Part shown: positions 6,555 to 9,590 of the stretch, piece after piece
How the letters are laid out: the number at the start of each line of letters is the position of its first letter
Numbering within the stretch: position 1 is the first letter of the stretch
Assembly: GCA_002329405.1 (NCBI GenBank)
Contig: DCTE01000179.1
Coordinates: forward strand, 14,012-23,601
Source: Ruminococcaceae bacterium UBA1448
GTDB taxonomy: Bacteria > Bacillota > Clostridia > Oscillospirales > Ruminococcaceae
Length of the DNA stretch: 9,590 nucleotides
Reading direction: 5' to 3'
The notes under the pieces: generated by a model
Told to the model about the DNA's origin: nothing
The model's input: the letters and a program-made list of their open reading frames with translations, nothing else
Database searches by the model: none
Made by a program: the position numbers and the translations under genes

Positions 6555-7331
6555 TCAAATCATCCTGACAATCCCAATTGGTGTCTGATCATTCCCCTGT
6601 CCCAGCGGATTATCTGCCAGAATCTCCTTAAGCAGCTGCAGATCCATATGGTCATCCGACCAGCCGATAATCTCCCCGCCTATATCGTTAAAATCAATGA
6701 CTGCCACTTTTATTCCATCAACCTGTAAGCTGTTCCGAATCTCCATCGCGACTTCAGACGCATTTTGGGGAGAAAGAACAACCCAGTGATTATACGGCGG
6801 TATTGTACAGTCACAGGGGCCGTCAATACCAGACGCCTGAATACCGGCCACCTGATAAAACCATCCCCGTTTCCCCAGTAGCCTGCCCACCGCCCCGATA
6901 CCGGCAGAAACCAAAATACGCATCCGGCCGCATTCCCGCAGTGCGCATTCCATTGTTTCGGGCATAGCCAGCCCAATTCCATAAGGAGTCCGGGTAACAA
7001 AACGGGAGAGAAACCGTGCAAGCAGACTCGGGCGGATTTTTTCAACCGGCATTGCGCGTCCCTGGGTAATGGCTACGATTTTTTCCGTTATAATCAATAT
7101 GTCGCCCGGCTGCAAAAAAGGCTCCGCATATTCCCGTATAAATTCTTCAAGATTCACCCCATAGCTTACCAATGGAGTTTTTATACATAATCTGCTGTAG
7201 AGTTTGCCATCTATCCGCACCGCTTCCGCGCGGTCAAAATTAACCAAAAGTCCTGAAAAAGAGGATTCCCGCTGAACCGACTGAACCTTCTCAAGATCTG
7301 CATACACGGACTCCTGTTTTTGAAGCTGCAT
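6555..7331 (-). CDS. CofE-like protein (F420-0:gamma-glutamyl ligase family fold)
   Basis: The 258-residue product resembles the CofE/F420-0:gamma-glutamyl ligase family. It has QPGDILIITEKIVAITQGR (74-92), a central YGIGLAMPETMECALRECG block, and IDFNDIGGEIIGWSD (212-226), with a C-terminal DNPLGQGNDQTPIGIVR (240-256). CofE adds glutamate to coenzyme F420 through a GTP-dependent ligation. Relatives occur in Clostridia that are not known to make F420, so the acceptor here may be a different acid; I make no substrate call. There is no membrane segment. I start at ATG 7331, 8 nt after AAAGGA; ATG 7340 abuts the same site with no spacing. It lies 108 nt after the sensor kinase stop with no clear terminator or promoter between, so it may be the third gene of the VanRS-like operon. 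Confidence 0.75.
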   Translation of the reverse strand: MQLQKQESVYADLEKVQSVQRESSFSGLLVNFDRAEAVRIDGKLYSRLCIKTPLVSYGVNLEEFIREYAEPFLQPGDILIITEKIVAITQGRAMPVEKIRPSLLARFLSRFVTRTPYGIGLAMPETMECALRECGRMRILVSAGIGAVGRLLGKRGWFYQVAGIQASGIDGPCDCTIPPYNHWVVLSPQNASEVAMEIRNSLQVDGIKVAVIDFNDIGGEIIGWSDDHMDLQLLKEILADNPLGQGNDQTPIGIVRMI

Positions 7332-7439
7332 TCTTCTCATCCTTTATCTGTTGATTTGAGGCATTAACTGCCCCCAGATACAGAATACAGCAACCGCTCT
7401 TTTGATACTTTGAGCAAAAGGAGGGAATTTATTGAGATT

Positions 7440-8624
7440 TTATTCAGGCGGCTTTTCGCACATCTCCGGTAAAACCGGCAGCAAAACCCGGAACGTAATC
7501 CAGCCGTCCTGACATTCAGCCGATATGCTGCCGCCATGCAGCCGGATGATATCCCGCGCAATCACCAACCCCAGCCCTGCGCCGCCTGTACTGTTCCCTC
7601 CCGAACTGCTGCCGCGGGACGGATCTCCACGGTAAAACCGTTCAAAAAATCTGTCCAGCTGTTCAGGCGGCACCTGTCCGCGGTTGGAAAAAGAAAGGAG
7701 GCATTGATTTTCTTCCCGGTGTGCAGAAATCAAAAGATCGCCTTCCTGCCCATAGGAAACCGCGTTGCGCAGCAGATTCTGCAAGGCACGGGCCAGTTTG
7801 TCAGGATCGGCGTTGACCATCATTGACTCGGATGGGGCTGAAAGCCGGATGGTCATCCCCGCCGCATTCGCCATCGGATAGGCTTCGTCAGACAGCTGTA
7901 CCAACATACATCCGACATCTACCGGCTGTAGATTCAGTTTAACCTGCTGGAAGGTCAGTCGGGTCACATCAAAAAACTCTTCTATTAATTTTTGCAGCTT
8001 TAGAGCTTTATCCATTGCAATTGTCAAATATTTCCTGGCAGTTACAGCATCCAGATCTGAAAACTTCTGAAGCAGACTCAGATATCCGATCACCGACGTC
8101 AGTGGGGTACGGATATCGTGAGCAAGATATAGTAAAAAGTCATTTTTTTTCTTTTCCGCCTCCCGCTCAGCTGCCGCGGCTGCCTGCAGCTGACGGCGTA
8201 CCTCAGTCAGCCGAACCTGCATAAAATCCAGTTCCGGGCTAAGAACAATCGGGCTGTCACCGCTGACCAGCTGATCAACCCCGGCGATTATTTCATCAAA
8301 ATACCGTGTAAACCGCAGTATCAGCATCCGCATGAATATAAGGAAAAAAATCAGAAAGGCATAAAACATCAAATATTCAATATTTGAACGGATATACCTG
8401 AAATATAGCGACTGGGCTTCCGACCAGCTGCAACCATTAAACCGCATCAGCCATTCGGTCAGAAAATTCCCAATTTTCTGGTACCCCAATATCCGAATTG
8501 CCAGGATAATCAGAAAAGATTTGGCCATCACCCCCAGCATTTCCCGATAAATTTTCTGAACCATTGCCCGGTAGGGCTTCCCGGCAAAAAACAGTTTGCC
8601 AACCGATCTGCGCAGTTTTTCCAT
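7440..8624 (-). CDS. VanS-like sensor histidine kinase
   Basis: The 394-residue membrane kinase has two helices (about 27-47 and 83-106) enclosing a short external loop of roughly 35 residues, then a linker and coiled region to 160. The H-box LLYLAHDIRTPLTSVIGYLSLL has phospho-accepting His169. The N-box LQNLLRNAVSYG has Asn283/Asn287. An F-box FFERFYRGD and glycine box GGAGLGLVIARDIIRLHGG (347-365) follow. The kinase core closely resembles VanS-type proteins. The usual DxGxG box is replaced by SNRGQ. I start at 8624, where GAGAGGG precedes the ATG by 8 nt; extending to 8798 would run through the response regulator gene in another frame. It sits 4 nt after that gene. The short loop suggests detection at or within the membrane, perhaps of an antibiotic or lipid-linked wall precursor, which is inference. 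Confidence 0.93.
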   Translation of the reverse strand: MEKLRRSVGKLFFAGKPYRAMVQKIYREMLGVMAKSFLIILAIRILGYQKIGNFLTEWLMRFNGCSWSEAQSLYFRYIRSNIEYLMFYAFLIFFLIFMRMLILRFTRYFDEIIAGVDQLVSGDSPIVLSPELDFMQVRLTEVRRQLQAAAAAEREAEKKKNDFLLYLAHDIRTPLTSVIGYLSLLQKFSDLDAVTARKYLTIAMDKALKLQKLIEEFFDVTRLTFQQVKLNLQPVDVGCMLVQLSDEAYPMANAAGMTIRLSAPSESMMVNADPDKLARALQNLLRNAVSYGQEGDLLISAHREENQCLLSFSNRGQVPPEQLDRFFERFYRGDPSRGSSSGGNSTGGAGLGLVIARDIIRLHGGSISAECQDGWITFRVLLPVLPEMCEKPPE

Positions 8625-8628
8625 CTGA

Positions 8629-9339
8629 TCATCCCTCTCCCAACCGGTAGCCAATCCCCCAGACTGTCCGAATATACAAGGGACGATCTCCCGTGTCCTG
8701 CATTTTCTCCCGCAGATGGCGGATATGGGTTGCAATTGTATTGTTGTTGCGGTTCCAGTATTCCTCTCCCCACACCCCGTGAAACAAATCCTCTGCACTG
8801 AAAACCTGGCCCGGCTGTTCCATCAGCATCTGTAAAATGGTAAATTCCGTCGGGGTCAACGTCAGCTTTTGTCCATTGAGGGTACAGGTGTGGGACTGCG
8901 GGTTCAGGCGCAGGCCATTAAAGGACAGTTCTCCCGTATCTGTCCCGGCAGGGGAAATCTCCTGCGGTTGATTATACCGGATATACCGGCGCAGCTGGGC
9001 ATGAACCCGCGCCATCAACTCTTCCGGCTGGAAAGGTTTTGTGACATAATCGTCCGCCCCCAATCCCAGTCCGCCGATCTTGTCGGTATCGCTGTCCCGT
9101 GCAGTCAGCATAATGATAGGATAATAATAATTTTTTCGTATCTCCCGGCAAAGAGAAAAACCATCTCCATCCGGCAGCATGACATCCAGTATCGCAAGAT
9201 CAATCTTTTGCTGTTCAATTGTCAGTACAGCCTGCCGCATCGTATAACAGACTATCGTTTCAAACCCTTCGCTCCTGAGGCAGACGTCCAGCAGCTGGGC
9301 AATTTCCTGTTCATCATCGACGATCAATACTACAGCCAT
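8629..9339 (-). CDS. VanR-like OmpR-family response regulator
   Basis: The 236-residue DNA-binding regulator has an N-terminal receiver with acidic pocket Asp8/Asp9, phospho-acceptor Asp52 in LAILDVMLPDGDGF, Thr79 and Lys101 (TKPF). A winged-helix output domain follows at about 135-233, with LTLTPTEFTILQMLMEQPG, NNNTIATHIRHLREKMQD and YIRTVWGIGYRL. The run from receiver to wing closely follows VanR proteins. All catalytic residues are present, so it should be active. The start is supported by AAAGGA 8 nt upstream. It is the first gene of the pair with the sensor kinase and is read from a promoter element near 9376-9395. No vanH/A/X, vanY/W/Z or other resistance genes are in the window, so the targets lie elsewhere or are different genes. 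Confidence 0.95.
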   Translation of the reverse strand: MAVVLIVDDEQEIAQLLDVCLRSEGFETIVCYTMRQAVLTIEQQKIDLAILDVMLPDGDGFSLCREIRKNYYYPIIMLTARDSDTDKIGGLGLGADDYVTKPFQPEELMARVHAQLRRYIRYNQPQEISPAGTDTGELSFNGLRLNPQSHTCTLNGQKLTLTPTEFTILQMLMEQPGQVFSAEDLFHGVWGEEYWNRNNNTIATHIRHLREKMQDTGDRPLYIRTVWGIGYRLGEG

Positions 9340-9375
9340 TTTTATCTTCCTTTCTCAAAAATTTTTCCATTTACT

Positions 9376-9395
9376 CAGTATATCACATTATATCA
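9376..9395 (-). promoter_or_regulatory. Tandem extended -10 elements before the VanRS-like operon
   Basis: On the minus strand TGATATAATG is followed directly by TGATATACTG: two 10-mers differing at one base. Each contains an extended -10 (TGATATAAT, TGATATACT). No good -35 lies 16-18 bp upstream of either. Start points near 9380 or 9370 would give a leader of about 30-40 nt for the response regulator. The 10-bp phasing could also suit a regulator binding as a direct-repeat dimer. Confidence 0.5.
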
Positions 9396-9459
9396 AAGAA
9401 ATTATTGAGATTTTTTGCAGATACCGGTCAATAAATTTCAGACCAGGAGCTTTTGTCAT
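9388..9459 (-). CDS. Possible 23-residue leader or small protein
   Basis: ATG 9459 opens a 23-codon frame that ends with TAA at 9388, 48 nt before the response regulator start. A strong AGGAGG lies 9 nt before the ATG, better than many ribosome sites in this window. The peptide begins MTKAPGLKFIDRYL and ends in a hydrophobic stretch, ISIISLI, so it could lie at the membrane. It has no recognised family. The stop codon overlaps the -10 element at 9387-9392, so it would need a transcript starting further upstream, and no clear promoter for one is visible. It may be a regulatory leader, a small membrane peptide, or chance. Confidence 0.3.
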   Translation of the reverse strand: MTKAPGLKFIDRYLQKISIISLI

Positions 9460-9478
9460 TTTCTGCAACCTCCTGATC
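9441..9478 (-). promoter_or_regulatory. Hairpin enclosing the ribosome site of the small ORF
   Basis: In the minus-strand RNA GATCAGGAG (9478-9470) can pair with CTCCTGGTC (9449-9441) over 9 bp with one U-G wobble. The 20-nt loop holds the ATG at 9459. Most of the AGGAGG ribosome site is inside the stem, so the fold would hide it. On the plus strand the same arms contain a C-A mismatch, so the structure favours minus-strand RNA. No U-run follows, so it is not a terminator. Confidence 0.45.
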
Positions 9479-9508
9479 ACAACTTCAAAAAAATATTGAA
9501 AAAAGTAC

Positions 9509-9537
9509 TTGCCTTTTTGCTTATCTTATGGTATAAT
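9509..9537 (+). promoter_or_regulatory. Extended -10 promoter for the tRNA
   Basis: TTGCCT (9509-9514) and TATAAT (9532-9537) are 17 bp apart, and TGG before TATAAT makes an extended -10. Transcription would begin near 9544, about 26 nt before the tRNA. The upstream A-tracts at 9487-9504 may act as an UP element, as is usual for stable RNA promoters. Confidence 0.82.
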
Positions 9538-9544
9538 ATCGTTC

Positions 9545-9561
9545 GTCAGAGAAATTCTGAC
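9545..9561 (+). other. Hairpin in the tRNA 5' leader
   Basis: GTCAGA and TCTGAC form a 6-bp stem around GAAAT, placed between the predicted start point and the mature 5' end at 9570. It would be removed by RNase P. It may protect or present the leader for processing, which is inference. Confidence 0.4.
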
Positions 9562-9569
9562 ATATATTC

Positions 9570-9590
9570 GGGGGTGTAGCTCACTTGGGA
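9570..9590 (+). tRNA. tRNA, 5' part only (probably Ala)
   Basis: The last 21 bases begin GGGGGTGTAGCTCACTTGGG. Five G plus TG gives the 7-nt acceptor strand, followed by U8-A9 and a D-arm AGCTC with the G18-G19 pair, matching the A-box pattern of tRNA genes. A strong promoter lies just upstream. The anticodon is outside the window. GGGGGTGTAGCTCA is most like bacterial alanine tRNA, but identity is not proven. Position 15 reads C where most tRNAs have a purine. Confidence 0.85.

Noticed and set aside
7413..7498. Plus-strand AAAAGGAGGGAATTT followed by a short TTG-initiated frame
   Set aside because: The frame is only about 22 codons and is antisense to the sensor kinase 3' end, with no promoter; probably coincidence.
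8625..8798. N-terminal extension of the sensor kinase frame into the response regulator gene
   Set aside because: The extra 58 residues come from another frame of the regulator gene, and a good ribosome site fits the start at 8624.
7429..9414. 13-base direct repeat TTATTGAGATTTT flanking the VanRS-like pair, suggesting an inserted module
   Set aside because: A match of this length is expected about once by chance in a window of this size, the copies are AT-rich, and no integrase or transposase is present.

Overview
This window reads as chromosomal DNA of an anaerobic Gram-positive Clostridia bacterium, plausibly Oscillospiraceae/Ruminococcaceae-like, though genus cannot be set from sequence alone. 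The main pointers are a SCIFF (six-cysteine) ranthipeptide precursor in its usual Clostridia setting downstream of yajC, strong AGGAGG/AAAGGAG-type ribosome binding sites, a VanR/VanS-type two-component pair, a DivIVA-like coiled-coil protein and sigma-A-type promoters with TATAAT -10 boxes. Base composition looks moderate, with AT-rich spacers. I see no insertion sequence, phage gene, CRISPR array or integrase. All protein genes lie on the minus strand; the only plus-strand gene is a partial tRNA at the right edge.

Read in the direction of transcription (right to left): (a) 9340-9569 is a divergent control region. A plus-strand promoter drives a tRNA that runs off the window at 9590. In the other direction lie a possible 23-residue leader ORF, whose ribosome binding site sits in a 9-bp hairpin, and a tandem extended -10 element. 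(b) 7440-9339 is a VanR-like response regulator and VanS-like sensor kinase, 4 nt apart, with no van resistance genes nearby. (c) 6555-7331 is a CofE-like (F420-0:gamma-glutamyl ligase fold) protein of unknown substrate. (d) 4137-6361 is a two-gene unit: a DUF1538 membrane protein with an internal duplication and a protein with two PII-like halves. It is preceded by a good promoter and a leader of about 90 nt with nested, partly exclusive hairpins. (e) 3257-3997 is a DivIVA-like protein with its own promoter and a probable terminator. (f) 1092-3129 is a MATE efflux transporter followed 16 nt later by endonuclease III. (g) 1-1040 is a promoter, yajC, a TIGR04086-type small membrane protein, and the first 28 codons of the SCIFF peptide.

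How the parts work together: yajC, the small membrane protein and the SCIFF precursor form one transcription unit linking the Sec accessory protein to a ranthipeptide. The maturase and SecDF genes usually found next would lie beyond position 1. The DUF1538/PII-like pair looks like a membrane cation transporter or channel with a dedicated cytosolic regulator. The VanRS-like pair probably senses an envelope signal; its targets are not visible here. Nothing in the window is clearly a new defence or mobile system. The best candidates for undescribed biology are the DUF1538/PII-like unit with its structured leader, and the small ORF plus hairpin ahead of the VanRS-like operon.
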